64,000 nt of DNA from Liolophura sinensis. Its lineage: Eukaryota > Mollusca > Polyplacophora > Chitonida > Chitonidae. This document shows, piece by piece, positions 9,986 through 36,844 of the stretch. The first letter of the stretch is position 1. Every line of letters begins with the position of its first letter. Made by a program: the position numbers and the translations under genes. The notes under the pieces were generated by a model that was given only the letters and a program-made list of their open reading frames with translations, did not search any database and was not told where the DNA came from. Where the stretch lies: the NCBI RefSeq assembly GCF_032854445.1, contig NC_088295.1:26399385-26463384 (forward strand). The letters run 5' to 3'.

Positions 9986-10354
9986 CCTTTTTAGAGTTTT
10001 ACTTTTTCACTTTACTCAAAATACTGTGTCTGCAACAATGAACCTAGTGAGTCAAAATTTCACACAAGAAAAGTTGCTTTCTCAGAATATGAGAGATAAG
10101 GAACCATGCCCTACATTTTCTGGGTCGGGCTAAAATTGTTTTAATCACCTCTGGTATGTAATATAGGGCTCCTAAGAATCAACTGATTTATTGAGCTACC
10201 AAGCACATAAAAAAACCCCCCAAAAATGGCTGTGGCCGTTCAGGTCTGTTTCTACCCCTCCTGAATCACTGGGAATATATTATTGTCTTTTTCCTTAACA
10301 GTGAAGACGATTAATAGATGTATACATTGTCAGAACTAAAACTGGCCTTTAAGA
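9986..10354. other. Intergenic, nothing recognised
   Basis: Mariner flank and AT-rich DNA; a C-run (AACCCCCC) near 10215. No gene supported. Confidence 0.45.
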
Positions 10355-10802
10355 TCTGATTAATCATCAGGTTTTTCCTCTGGCAGTACTGAGGCTGGGT
10401 GTTCTTCCAAACAGACTTGCAGCCTTGTTTAAGTTCGGAGAAGACAGGGCAAAGGGACTTGAGTACCAAACATCAAGAAAAATACTGAGGTCTCAAGGCT
10501 GACCACATTGTTTACTTCTTGAAGTGAAATTCCAAAGCAGCTTTACCGGATGTGTTGGGCAGGAGTTTGTTCATGGACAGTGTATGCTCTTTCATAGTTT
10601 TGTTCAGATTTGGGGGACAGTTACAGGGAAAGCTTGCACAGTCACAGACAGACATGTCAAATGACATATCAGTGGCAGATTAGACTGGAATGATGAGCAG
10701 TTCTCTATCATTCAGCATCAGCCCATACATGAGGCTGGTGGTCCTGATGGAGCTGGTGTGAGCACCTGCTGTGAATGGTTCAGTGGTGGCCTTGCTAGAT
10801 TG
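10355..10802 (+). pseudogene. Unidentified coding-like stretch with two in-frame TGA
   Basis: One forward frame is open for about 450 bp apart from two TGA codons (about 10499-10501 and 10661-10663). It has protein-like segments such as LGVLPNRLAALFKFGEDRA, GQEFVHGQCMLFHSFVQIW and LDWNDEQFSIIQHQPIHEAG, ending at TAA 10800-10802. The minus strand also has long coding-like runs (CDCASFPCNCPPNLNKTMKE and a 69-codon ORF at 10680-10889), so the true strand is unclear. Both TGAs could be CpG-decay of CGA. I recognise no family; a degenerate transposable-element ORF is the simplest reading. It lies just downstream of CENPX. Confidence 0.35.
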
Positions 10803-10968
10803 TAAGTGGCAGTAAAATAGAAAGTACAAAGAGGCAAAAGAAAAAAATGCATAGTACAAAATTATGTAAAATTTCATTCTAATGTACATAAAATAAAACT
10901 TAGTGTAGAATAGAGGTAAATCTTCCCACCACTGGTCCTGACTGGAATATCATACACGTCTGTGGAGA

Positions 10969-11132
10969 TTCACAGCTTTATGTGACTGTGAGATCAGATG
11001 CTGTCTTGATTCACAGCTTTATGTGACTGTGAGATCAGATGCTGTCTTGATTCACAGCTTTATGTGACTGTGAGATCAGATGCTGTCTTGATTCACAGCT
11101 TTATGTGACTGTGAGATCAGATGCTGTCTTGT
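10969..11132. repeat. 41-bp minisatellite, four near-identical copies
   Basis: Four copies of the unit starting TTCACAGCTTTATGTGACTG, almost without differences, which points to recent expansion. Confidence 0.95.
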
Positions 11133-11224
11133 ATCCGGCAGTAATTTACTTTACATGGTATCCCACTAACCAGGTGCATGTAGAAGAAATTAGAATACTG
11201 TAATTTTCATATGTTCACATGATG

Positions 11225-11230
11225 TTTATT
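11225..11230 (-). promoter_or_regulatory. Candidate poly(A) signal of CENPX
   Basis: AATAAA on the minus strand, about 300 nt past the CENPX stop codon. It is the first clear canonical hexamer seen in that direction; no transcript evidence. Confidence 0.4.
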
Positions 11231-11532
11231 CAGGAATGTCTTGAAAGCACTGATCCACATAAACAGTTAAACGGCTAATATTACACTTTGCCTGAAGCTT
11301 TACATCATACATCATCTCATAAAGGTATCAAAAGGTGCATTTTGATTGTATAGAAAGTTATTCTCAAAGGCTTTTAAATGTGAGAAGTAAACAAAATAGA
11401 GTGATTATCCATTTGTATGTCAATTTGACACACAAAGCAGCTGATGAAATAGACTTAAGAGCTGGTATATCGCACATTAAAGTGCACACTGATCCATAAA
11501 CCATTATTCATGTCTGTCATCATCTCCTGCCA

Positions 11533-14500
11533 TCAAACATCCAACAGCTGCAAAAGAAACAGGACACGTCCAGTTATAAGTTAATTTCTGACACAACCTC
11601 AGTACTAAACACTAATAAATCAATGAATCAATCAATCACACCATGAATGAACACTGGCCTATCAACAAAATATAAATCTATAAATCTAATCATAATAATG
11701 AATTCAAATATTAAATCACAACACATAAACACTAGTCTATTATTAATTGGAGTTATAAAAGTTTGAAAACAGACTGCAATGTCAAGGCTCATGTACCTGT
11801 AGATCTATGCAAGAAACCCAATAAATTGAATGAAAAATAATCGGTCTAAAACCAGGCCCTAATCCAGGCCATTCTTGAACCCATCAAAAGTGTCTGGAAG
11901 TGAATGATCCAAAATGACAAAATTAAACTTTTGTGTTATGTTTATATATACAAATGGTAAACTGACAGCAAATCAAAAGGATACCCAAATCATTCAGTTA
12001 CATCAGGCCCTAAAAGCTTATACCTTTCGCTTAATAGCATTCATGTAAATATATTATCAGAGATTAACACTTGAGCAACAATGTCCATCATTTTACTTAC
12101 CTCTTGAAAAAGTGTTACATGAACATTGGAAATCCGTACAACTGTAGAAAATAAGTTCAGTTTATCAGAAGATGTTGATCTGTATAAACTAGTGTGAACA
12201 CAAGTATCAAGTACCCACCAGTTGTGGCAAAATCTTCTCCAAATGCTCAATGGTCACCCAATTTGTTTCTTCATCCTACATAAATAAAATAGCTTCAGTT
12301 CAAAAGCTGAGGTAAATCACACGGGATTTTAACAAATATTACATTTATGATTCTAACTTGTATAGTCATCATGTTTACACATGAAAATGGACGTTAATGG
12401 CAAAGCAGGATATTAAATAAACTATCCTGTCTTTTTCTTTAAGATGAACTTTGAAGTATGTAGTGTAATTCTTCAACCTTTATGCAAGTTTGCAATGTGT
12501 ACATTCAAGCATATTCTGAAGGCATTATTCTGTGTAGACTGATGAAATTAAACTTTTTGTGAAGCACGGAAAATTATCAATCCAATGAATGTAGTTTTGT
12601 CTCTGAAATCTAATTTATTTGTTTATTTATTTGATTGGTGTTTTACGCCGTACCCAAGAATATTTCACTTATACGACGGCGGCCAGCATTATGGTGGGTG
12701 GAAACCGGGCAGAGCCCGGGGGAAACCCACGACCATCCACAGGTTGCTGGCAGACCTTCCCACGTATGGCGGGAGAGGAAGCCAGCATGAGCTGGACTTG
12801 AACTCACAGCGATCGCATTGGTGAGAGACTCCTGGGTCATTACGCTGCGCTAGTGCGCTAACCAACTGAGCCACGGAGGCGCCGAAATCTAATTTAAAAT
12901 GTGCATAAATTGTACTGAAAGTTGTTCTGTCATATGCAAAATGTTGAGAAATTGTGTTCATTGTATTTCAAATTCATTCTTATCTAATAATACTTCACTT
13001 ACTGGCACAGTATAAGTATACAAATGGCACAACCTTATAGAAACCATCACACCATTCCAGCAAAGTACATGAGAAAGCTAACCTCTCTCTTTCAAATAAC
13101 AAAAATGAACTTAGTCAAAAACTCGATCCAAATAAATGTACCCTAACGTAGCAGATCATATTACTATTAATTAATTGTGCTTATTCTAAATTATTATTAT
13201 TCCATATGAATGTAGGATTGATGACCTTCTCCTACCTTGTCTTATTATCATTCTTATTATCAAAAGATGCATTCAAACCACAAACTCTTATGCATGCATG
13301 TGAAGCTTTCCATTTCTCTGACACATGATCTGTGCAAGATTGCACAATTTATTTATTTATTAATGTATCTGATTGGTGTTTTACACCGTACTCAAAAATA
13401 TTTTACTTATATGACGGCAGCCAGCATTATGGTGGGTGGGAACCGGGCACAGCCTGGTGGAAACTCACAACCATCTGCAGGTTGCTGACAGACCTTCTTC
13501 ATTTATAGCCAGATTTCACAATTATACAGACACATATGCATCTACCTTAATGTCATACATACCTTTGCTTGTTTGGCAGACCTACCAGTTGCCTCTGTGG
13601 GCAAGATAAACAAAAGGAAATGAAAATAGTTCATATTTACTCATTTAAATAATATTTCAGATAAGGCTAACCACAGAATTTATTTATTTGATAGGTGTTT
13701 TATGCCATTCTAGAATATTTCACTTATACCATGGTGACCTGCATTAAGGTTTGAGAAAACTGGGCAGAGCCGAGGGGAAACCCCTGCCTTCAGGTATCTG
13801 CAGAAAGACAGCCATTGATTGACTTTATACATTAGATTACTGTTCAACACTCAATATGCTTTACTTCTTAGATGGAAAAGATGTTGGTTTTGCGGTTGGA
13901 TGAAAGTGGAGTGCGCAGGGTAAGCCACAAACGTTGATATACAAGTGACTGACTATGAATAGTGTATTGAGGTACAGACTTGCACACCATATTAGAAGGT
14001 AAGTAATCATCAGCAAAGGAATGCCTGTGAACAAAGCAGCTATCTAACCACAGTTTATTGCCACAAAAAGCCCCACAAACAATGAAAATCCAGAAAATCA
14101 TTGCTTAAGACCATTACTGACACCATACCTTGTGTGCCAGCAGTTCGAGTATGGTGAATGAATGAATGCTTGGGGTTTTAGTTGTACTTATGAATTTTTT
14201 AGTCATATGACGATGAAGAGCCATCAGGTGTGTGTACATACATTGTGTCTTCTTGTGGTAGGGTGAGTCCATGCCGCCAAAGTGCTGCCACTGCTGAAGT
14301 ATCATGCCTAAGATACCAGACATGACACCCCACCCAGTCATATTACACTGACATCGTGCCAACCAATTCTGTTTCCTTGTTCAAACCCCTCAGTGCTGAG
14401 CCCAAAGCAAGGCAGCAATAAGTTCCATTTTTTTGGTATGACCTGGCCCTGGTTTGATCATGAGTCTCCGGACTTTGAGGTGGACGCTCTAACCATTAGG

Positions 14501-17223
14501 CCACCAAAACAGTGAAACTGTTCGGGAAAGGTTTCCCACAAACTTGTGTTTCTACACTTCGCATCAGCACACATCAATCATATTGATGAAGATGACAGTT
14601 CAAAGACGTGACTGACAGGTGATGTGGAATGAGTGTAATAGGGTTTGAGACTGGGTCACAGAATGAATTTATCAGTGTGCAACAGGGGTCTGGGTAGGAG
14701 GCTGAAAGTGTGCAAGAGACAGATGTCTATAAAATAGTCAGAAATTGTGCAAGAGACAGGGGTCAGCAGATGAGTTTGAAAGTATGCATGAGACTGGTGT
14801 CCGGGATGAATTAGACAGTGTGCAAGAGACAGATGTGTGAATAGGAGTCATAAACAGACAGATGTCTGGGGTGAGCCTGCAAGATTCATGTCATGGAATG
14901 AGTCTGAACATGTGCAACAGAAAAGTGTAAGTGAAATGGATTAACAGGGGTCTTAGACAAGGCCTGGTCGGCCTTAAGCTGTCCAGCATGAAAGGTTTCC
15001 CGCAATCATGAGATATGAGAATGAGATATGAGAATGACATGAGAATTAGCTCATGGCAGCCAAAAATTATAATGTTGCAAAAATTTTGGTCAAATGATTT
15101 AACATGATTAGGCCTGTTTAAAAAGATAAATTACAGAAGCCACACCTCAGTATTAAACCCGCAGTACAGCGAAAATTTAATAAACAGTTACATGTGGGAA
15201 CCATTTACTGAGGAAATAAAAGAATAATTATTCGCCCACTTGTGGCGACAGAAGCAAGCTTAAGGGAACCAGACAAAAGTCCAAGGGTACAGGCAGACAA
15301 GGCGTGACACACATGTAGTGCAAGAGAACAGGATATCTGGTAGTAACCAGTTATCCTGTTCTCTTGCACTACACTTTTTTGTCTCAAACCCTATTACACT
15401 CGTGTAGTTTTAATGGCCATTCAGTTGACAGGTGTGTGATAGACAGGTGTAAGGTAGGGCTTGGAAACTATCAACTTACCAGAGACAAACACACGCAACA
15501 CTTCTGTCATAAGAACCAATGCTGTGGAACTAACTGAAACAAGTTAAGACAGACAAATTAAGGTCATAAGTACCAAAATACTTAAATAATCATCTGGTAT
15601 ACAATAGACCTGTTCATTATTACGCATAATTGGTTTCCATTGGTAAAAACATGGTCACCTGATATTCCACAAAACTTAATATAAAACCGTAACGTGCTGG
15701 GAGCTACATTAAGCAACAAGTAGCATCTGATGTTCACAAGCTATATGCAATGATCTTGTGTTTTTATTCTATAGTTATCTCCATTTGTCACGCTCTCTAT
15801 CATCTGCTTGTTTGTAGGATATGAAGACGATGACTTGCTCAACCAGCAACAAAGTACAGCAATAAAGTTTTAACTGGGCAGGTTCTTCCTCTTTGTTCCA
15901 TTTTATTGGGTATAATAAAACACACAGTGCATGCTCTGGGATGCACAATATATCTGTAACAGTTCATTGCTTTATTAGAAGCTTTGCATCAATAATTTAC
16001 ACATTCATAGTAATTGTACCAAACAGGAGCAGTATAGCTTAGGGTGTTGTCATTTGTGTGTCAATGACCCTTTCTCATAAACACCATCGTAACAGATTCT
16101 CTGCTTCACACAGGCAACCACGTGGCCAAAATGGCAATAAATGTTTCTCCCATTATCCATTACTACTGGCCAGGTCAGGAGCTATTAATTTAGGCTGTAG
16201 ACAAGATCTCATCCTCGCAATAGGTAGCTAAAGTGAGTCAGGGATGAACTGGTACGGTACTGTACAATGATCTGTTAAATTTGCATAGACATTAGCTCAC
16301 TCACCCCAGGACATGCAGGAAGACCAATAACCAATGTAACACATAGCATTTTTGGAATACTACTACAAATCAAAGTAGAACTACTGGAAAATAGTGACTT
16401 GAGGATGACCGGACTACATGGGGTTGAGTTTCAAACTTTGGGTCAAATCCAACTACACTTTCATCCAAGACTGCATGCTACGATGTTACCTGTGGCCAAG
16501 GATGGCCCCTAGGCCAACCTAAGAGGAACACTCCATTTCAAATCCTAAAATGCTGTTAGCTGCCTAATGCCAAATATGTTGAGGTACAGCAGGCCACTTT
16601 CAGCATAAGTTATCAAAAAGAAGTCCATATATTGCGGCCTATGGCAACTGCATCAGTTTTTAACAAGGAGTGATTGACATTACATTGGTCTATGGCTGGA
16701 CAAAATTTAGCCAAACCTAAAACTGAGTCTATAACATTGGAGCAATCTTGAATCATTAACCACCTATCTCTATTCGCATAATGCTGACACTCACCCTTTG
16801 TCTTGTCATCTTTGAAATTGAGTTGGAGAAATTTTCTGCACAGTTTCCTAAAAAATAAGAGGAGTAAAACTGAGCGTTAGTAACAGATACCCTGTGCAAT
16901 GTTACTGGAAGAGTAGTTAGCCAAGCCAAACTGTAGTGTTCACACAGTGCGCCGTCAACACTTTCTGATGTATGACTGATGCCAGCACAATATTAGAAAG
17001 CGTTAACGGTGTATGACTACTGTGTGGAAACAGGCTGTTTAGTGTTATACAACTTGGCATTTCTGTATTTGTTTTACTACATCCTATCTTTTGGAATTCA
17101 GTTAATTTCAATGTTTTATTTCAAGACTGCTTGCAGTATTATACAGTATTCAGTATGGCATATATATCTTGTATTTACAACAGAAAGGTTTACCGGCTTA
17201 AAATCCGCGCCGTCATCTGCCAT
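11533..17223 (-). CDS. CENPX: CENPX (MHF2 / STRA13) histone-fold protein
   Basis: Six coding exons on the minus strand: 17223-17194, 16847-16795, 15533-15480, 13594-13563, 12275-12219 and 11547-11533 (TGA). All introns are GT-AG. The product is about 79 residues (human about 81). CENP-X pairs with CENP-S in a histone-fold complex used at kinetochores (CENP-T-W-S-X) and in the FANCM-MHF DNA-repair complex. Family segments seen: MADDGADFKPETV, LQLNFKDDKTKVSS, LMTEVLRVFVSEA, RSAKQAKDEE and TIEHLEKILPQLLLDV, the last being the C-terminal signature. Exon 2 carries one base too many for the frame in the run 16829-16835: reading from FKPETV meets an early stop, while removing one base restores the family sequence. 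Sequencing or assembly error is likely, since every splice site and all other exons are intact. Alternative: a recent null allele. PCYT2 lies head to head. Confidence 0.88.
12464..12960. mobile_element. MITE family M, copy 2, split by a SINE
   Basis: Left end GTAATTCTTCAACCTTTATG, then ATTCTGTGTAGACTGATGAA and GTTTTGTCTCTGAAATC. After the SINE it resumes with TTTAAAATGTGCATAAATTG and ends CAAAATGTTGAGAAATTGTG. It lies in a CENPX intron. Confidence 0.75.
12605..12896 (-). repeat. SINE family A, full length, 13-bp target duplication
   Basis: Inserted into MITE M copy 2. GAAATCTAATTTA occurs at 12605-12617 and again at 12884-12896. On the minus strand the head reads GGCGCCTCCGTGGCTCAGTTGG-like, with an internal box B (GTGAGTTCAAGTCC-like). 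The SINE is in the same orientation as CENPX transcription. Opposite-strand ORFs here are SINE sequence. Confidence 0.93.
13347..13510 (-). repeat. SINE family A, 5'-truncated
   Basis: The (ATTTATTT) tail at 13347 is followed by the family body (GTTTTACACCGTACTCAAAA, CCAGCATTATGGTGGGTGGG, GGTTGCTGACAGACCTTC). It stops before the tRNA-like head. Confidence 0.85.
13677..13812 (-). repeat. SINE family A, 5'-truncated and diverged
   Basis: TTTATTTATTTGATAGGTGT tail, then AGAATATTTCACTTATACCA and GGGCAGAGCCGAGGGGAAAC. Truncated before the head. Lies in the CENPX intron between the exons at 13594 and 15480. Confidence 0.8.
14150..14518 (-). repeat. tRNA-derived SINE, family B, diverged copy
   Basis: The tail side is GAATGAATGAATGCTTGGGG and AGTCATATGACGATGAAGAG. 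The middle carries CCACCCAGTCATATTACACT. The minus-strand head reads GTGGCCTAATGGTTAGAGCG (box A) and GATCAAACC (box B), so it is tRNA-derived. Other family B copies are at 32462 and 40541. Confidence 0.85.
14631..15401. mobile_element. 771-bp element with perfect 21-bp terminal inverted repeats
   Basis: GAGTGTAATAGGGTTTGAGA-C at 14631-14651 is the exact reverse complement of 15381-15401. The interior holds about five diverged copies of a 48-50-bp unit (GTGCAAGAGACAGATGTCT core, 14670-14935) and, next to the right end, a long hairpin (15314-15373). No transposase ORF, so probably a non-autonomous DNA transposon. No clear target duplication. It lies in a CENPX intron. Confidence 0.75.
15314..15373. 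other. Long hairpin, 22-bp perfect arms plus inner stem
   Basis: TGTAGTGCAAGAGAACAGGA-TA (15314-15335) pairs perfectly with 15352-15373. The 16-nt loop itself folds (CTGGT-AGTA-ACCAG). The shape is miRNA-precursor-like, but it sits beside the right terminal repeat of the 771-bp element and is best explained as part of it. Confidence 0.85.
15534..16794. other. CENPX intron, nothing else recognised
   Basis: Sequence between two CENPX exons. No repeat family or second gene recognised on either strand. Confidence 0.5.
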
Positions 17224-17908
17224 CTTTCCTTCTAATCTTCAAGGATAGTTATCTCCCTTGAAAAAACATAACCTCTGCGGCACACTCGTAACTTTCTTAT
17301 AATAAATCTTGGACGATAACTGAGGTGTTATGCAAACCGTTAAATTTATGTTAGAAAGAAGGAGTATGAAAACATGTACACGTACAAGACGTACAATTAA
17401 AAGAACATCAGTTGTATGTAAATTTTATCAATCTCTTTGAAACTCTGAACGAAAAATGCAGATAATGATTTTGGATATTGATGTCAGCATTGAACAAGAT
17501 TGTTCCAGTGTTGAACAGCATGAATTTAAATACGTTTTGTATTTATAAGAACTTGCTCATTAAATGGCTGTTTGAGGGAGATCTTTGTTGTTCTTTCGAA
17601 GGAAAGAAAACACTCCATTTACCTCTGAACTTAGAAAGTTGGCGTTTAAAGAAAAAAATGATACCGTAGCTAACCTTATTCACATTTTCCTCCTTTTGTT
17701 TTGTTAACTAGTTCGATGGAACAGCTGGCTTGCCTCATATTGATTTATTATGTCTCAGCTTGAAATAATAATATTGCAATCACGCCATGAACTCGTACCT
17801 TTATGGCAGCTCAGTGGGCGTCGACTGCCAACAACGTGTAAAGTGACGTTTGAATGAGGCAAGCACAAACTTGTATGTTGCTCCATTTAAGTTGACTGGT
17901 GAACGGTA
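17224..17908. promoter_or_regulatory. Divergent CENPX-PCYT2 promoter interval
   Basis: About 685 bp separate the CENPX start (17223, minus) from the PCYT2 start (17909, plus). Each side must hold a 5' UTR, so the shared promoter is short. It is not strikingly CpG-rich and no TATA box at a convincing distance was seen. Two minor ORFs across it (17009-17248, 17478-17669) are chance. Confidence 0.55.
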
Positions 17909-32967
<15,059 letters not shown>

Positions 32968-34822
32968 TGCAGCAGTTGGAGTTTTTAAGCTGTGTTGTTG
33001 TGTCTCAGAGGAAATGCATAATGGGAAAGTGCCTGATTACATAAAGAGGAACATTATCCAGATCAGATGAAGAGTCAGTCAGACTACAGTATATCTTAAC
33101 TTGAGGGAGTTGAATGGTATTTTTCACCAAAGTCATTCATGATAAGGTAATACATGAAATTTTTATCAGAGATTTACTGTAAAGATTTTAAATTTGTGGA
33201 TTTTCATATTTATGCCTTTTAACATTTTTAAATACATTCAGATCAGCATGTTGTTTTAACTTTTTATTTTGCCAATTATTAATGGTTATTTAGAAGGCTA
33301 TGTTTTAGGTTTGTATTTGAGTGTGGATAGAAATACAAGGCTTAACAAGGTAAAATATATAGCATCTATGCGGGAACGTCTTGAGCATTTTTTTTTTTTG
33401 TGTAAGCATGCGCGTAAGAGGGTATTTAAACCAGCCTATTTTCTCTATTAGGCTGTATGTTTTTATTCATGTGTTTTTTTTCTTATTGGTTTTAATTGAA
33501 TAGCATTCAATTATTCTTTGTATTCTGTGATACACTATATGCCAAATATGAAAGACTGATTTGTACAAATGTACCAAATACATACTCGTTTTTCAGCAGC
33601 TTTTGTATCTCTCAATACAGCTTATGTTGTTATCCTGCTTTTACTGGGATTATTTGGGATAGTTGTGTACTGTAGCTGAGATCTGTATGCACAGCCATTG
33701 TAGTCTTCATCAATATGGGGAGTTTTGAATTGGAACTCTTTTGTCGTCAAAGGTGAAAACAGTCCTACTGTGTCATGTGACTTGTGAAAAATGTTAGGCA
33801 ACCTTTCTTGCACAAGAATTTACTGATCACCTCTCTTGCCCTTTTCCAGGGGCACAAATGACAGTTCTTTATTTTGGGAACTTCTTAAGTTATCACACAT
33901 TCACATTTTTTACTGATTCATTTTTCGTTTACTCTTAAATTACTTTTTATGACACTTTTTTCAGATGCCCAATGTTATAGTGAATGTGATCAGAAATAGT
34001 TACTTAACATTTTGGCAGGGCACGATACAGCTGGGCTTTTTCTACCTTCATCGATAAAAGAGTTAAAACATAAAACTTTTTCAAAGATAAACATAGTTAC
34101 ATATGTCTCTGACCTAGTTTCAGAATTATGTGATGGATCTATGTGTGCTCATTACAAGTACAGAATTAATAAGTAATTAAATTATATCAGGACTGCTTTA
34201 AAGGAAGTTGACTGGTTTTGTGTGTAACAGATAATAAGACGTGTTGATTATTGATCTAAACTTTAGGTTGTATGTGGACATAATCATTTTTTTCATCCAT
34301 TCAATTCTTTGAATGCTAAGGTAAGTACAAATTACTGACTACATCTGTAATTGGCATGCGGTTGTACTTGTACGCTGATTTACAGACAGTAGTCAAATAA
34401 ATAAATAAAATGTTACTGCTGTCCCTGTTTTAAGTCTTGGTTTTTGGCTAACAGTGTCATACTTTCCCCAGTTTGAACTCTGCAACACCATTTGCTCAGT
34501 CATGACAGCATGTAACTTGTGTTTGTTCAGGTTTTGACACTTGAAACATAAACTCATTTAATGAGGTCATTTGCTCTAGACTAATACAAAGGGGGTTTCA
34601 GGTTAATCAAGCTGGACAAACTTTTCTGTGAGCACCTTTCAACACACGGCCTTCTTGTCCATGCAAGCAACGAACAGCATCATGTTTATAGGTAGCTTTA
34701 GTAAGCAAAGGTTCATTCCTCAATAGGGATATTGATTTACATAATATATGATTTTAGATCAATTCTTGTTTTATGATCCTAGGCATTTAAGCTACAACCT
34801 AACAAGGTCATCAACAGTTTAG
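32968..34822 (+). other. PCYT2 3' UTR and flank
   Basis: AT-rich sequence after the PCYT2 stop. AATAAA-like hexamers occur within the AAATAAATAAATAAAATG run near 34395, but I cannot choose the true end of the transcript. The ORFs at 33269-33451 and 33622-33813 have no domain. Confidence 0.45.
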
Positions 34823-34900
34823 AGGCTGAAACTGAACCAGTGCAGCAGAGGCTGAAACTGAATCAGTGCAGCTGAGGTTGAAACTGAATCAGTGCAGCAG
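34823..34900. repeat. 26-bp tandem repeat, three copies
   Basis: AGG(C/T)TGAAACTGAA(C/T)CAG followed by TGCAGC(A/T)G, three adjacent copies. Confidence 0.9.
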
Positions 34901-36844
34901 CCTTAATGTACGTGTACTACACTTTCTTTCCCCATATGTGCAAAAGTAATTTCTTTATTTTACTATTTTTTTTTTTACTATTTTTGCTATTATTTTTTTT
35001 CTTCAGTTTATAGCAAAATGCTTTGTGTAAATGTCATCTCATTTGCAAAAACAGAAATGTGGTTTGTTATTACTGTGAGCTTTTTTGTGGGGAACTTGTG
35101 CCATTTCTTTTTTGTGTTATGTGTTTGACACACCTGTTTTTGAAAACTTACTGAAAACTGGATACCGGTATGTAAAGTAATGTATTTATATACATTCACT
35201 GACAAGACTATAATTTCGTGGTCATAATTTTTTTATATTTAATCAAGGCAGCTAAATGACAAGTACAACTGTTACTATGATTTTTGTCTCTTGGTACCAA
35301 GGGCTTAGTGTTTCTTTTACTGTGTGTGTGCATTTTTTTTTTTGTTTAAGTCATCACCTTGGACCCTACAGACTAGACAAAAACAGAGTTAACTACATCA
35401 GGTCTATACATCACATGGCTTTTGATTCATCATTTTATTGAAGCTATGAAGCAGTGCAATTCAAAATAGGTATGCAAATAAGCATCATCTTGCCGTTCCT
35501 TTATGTGTACCTTACTTCTGCTCTCTTAAGTTTATAGCTATACATCTTTTACTGTTTAGTAATGGTGTAAAGTGTCAGTTTTCTTTCGAATACTTTCAAC
35601 ATTTTTTTTATTAGGTTACCATAGCAACCATTAGCTGTGAGATATCAGTTGGTATAACTATATGCTTTACTTGAAAGAAAACGATTTCCTGTGGGAATCA
35701 TTAAACATCACATGATGTTTTTTGTGCCAAATAATGCTATTAATATTACATGAAGTTGCTTCTTTATGTGAACCCAGTAACTGTGTGTTTATGTTTAAGA
35801 CATTCACTTGACAACTCTTTCCTCTAACGTTGCTTTGTGTAATAATCTATTGAAATCAAGAATATTTGATTGCCGAATTTTTATTCTTTTATAGCCGTTG
35901 GCACATTTTAAAAAAATCAAAATGTAATTAGCCTCATTTATGAACTGTAGTATAAGCTACATAAAGGGTTATTTAAGGTAATCTAAGTTGTAATATGCAT
36001 GACATCAGCAACATGAAGATCTGCTCAAATTATTGTGGTATAAAAGATGTCTTTTGTTATCTTTGTTTGAGTATTAAAAAATTAAAATTATATATACACA
36101 ATTTAAAGCAGTTTAATAGTGTTTGGTTTTTGGGGGGTTTTTTTTTAGCGGGGACTAAATATTTCATAGTTTCCTTTTCGTCAAAACTAGTGCATGGGTA
36201 ATACTACGTGGTATTATATGTATTAAATTCAAAACAAACCAGCCATGTGTATCGGGCTGAAACTGTTGACACATTGTGCACACAGTAAAATGTGAACTAA
36301 AAATGTCATTGGTGTGAACTTAGTGCTGCTGAAGCAATACTTAAATCGTAATCAGACAGCACCAGGGAATAATATTACATCCACAATCGCCAAGCTATCT
36401 GCATGTGTTCTGCTTAATACATGGATTAGTTTCATATAAGTGCTTAACCCAAATGATCTCTCAAGGCAATGGCAGTTTATTTTGATAAGACCAGAAAGCA
36501 ATATGTCAGCCCTCAGAGTGTTTCTATTTCCTATTTTTTCACATTCTCCTATAATTTCCTGTATTTGCATAAACTTCCTATATTTCTACCAAAAACCAGC
36601 TCAATCCAAACTTTTTGCTGCTTTTTAACTTGCCTGTGCAAAGTACATGTACCTGTGACATCTACATCACATAAGAATTAATGGAAATGAAATGGGTACT
36701 TCTACTACATCAGTACTGTTCTAATTTAATCTGGATGTAACGGTTTCATTTTTATTAATGTGTATTATTATGATTACGCAATAAATTTAAACCCAAATTT
36801 ATCACTGGATTTTTCAATGTTCCTATCTATTCAGTGTTAAAGTA
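34901..36844. other. Intergenic, nothing recognised
   Basis: AT-rich, with long T runs (34965-35000, 35333-35345, 36133-36146). No exon-like sequence with splice sites recognised on either strand. Confidence 0.5.
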
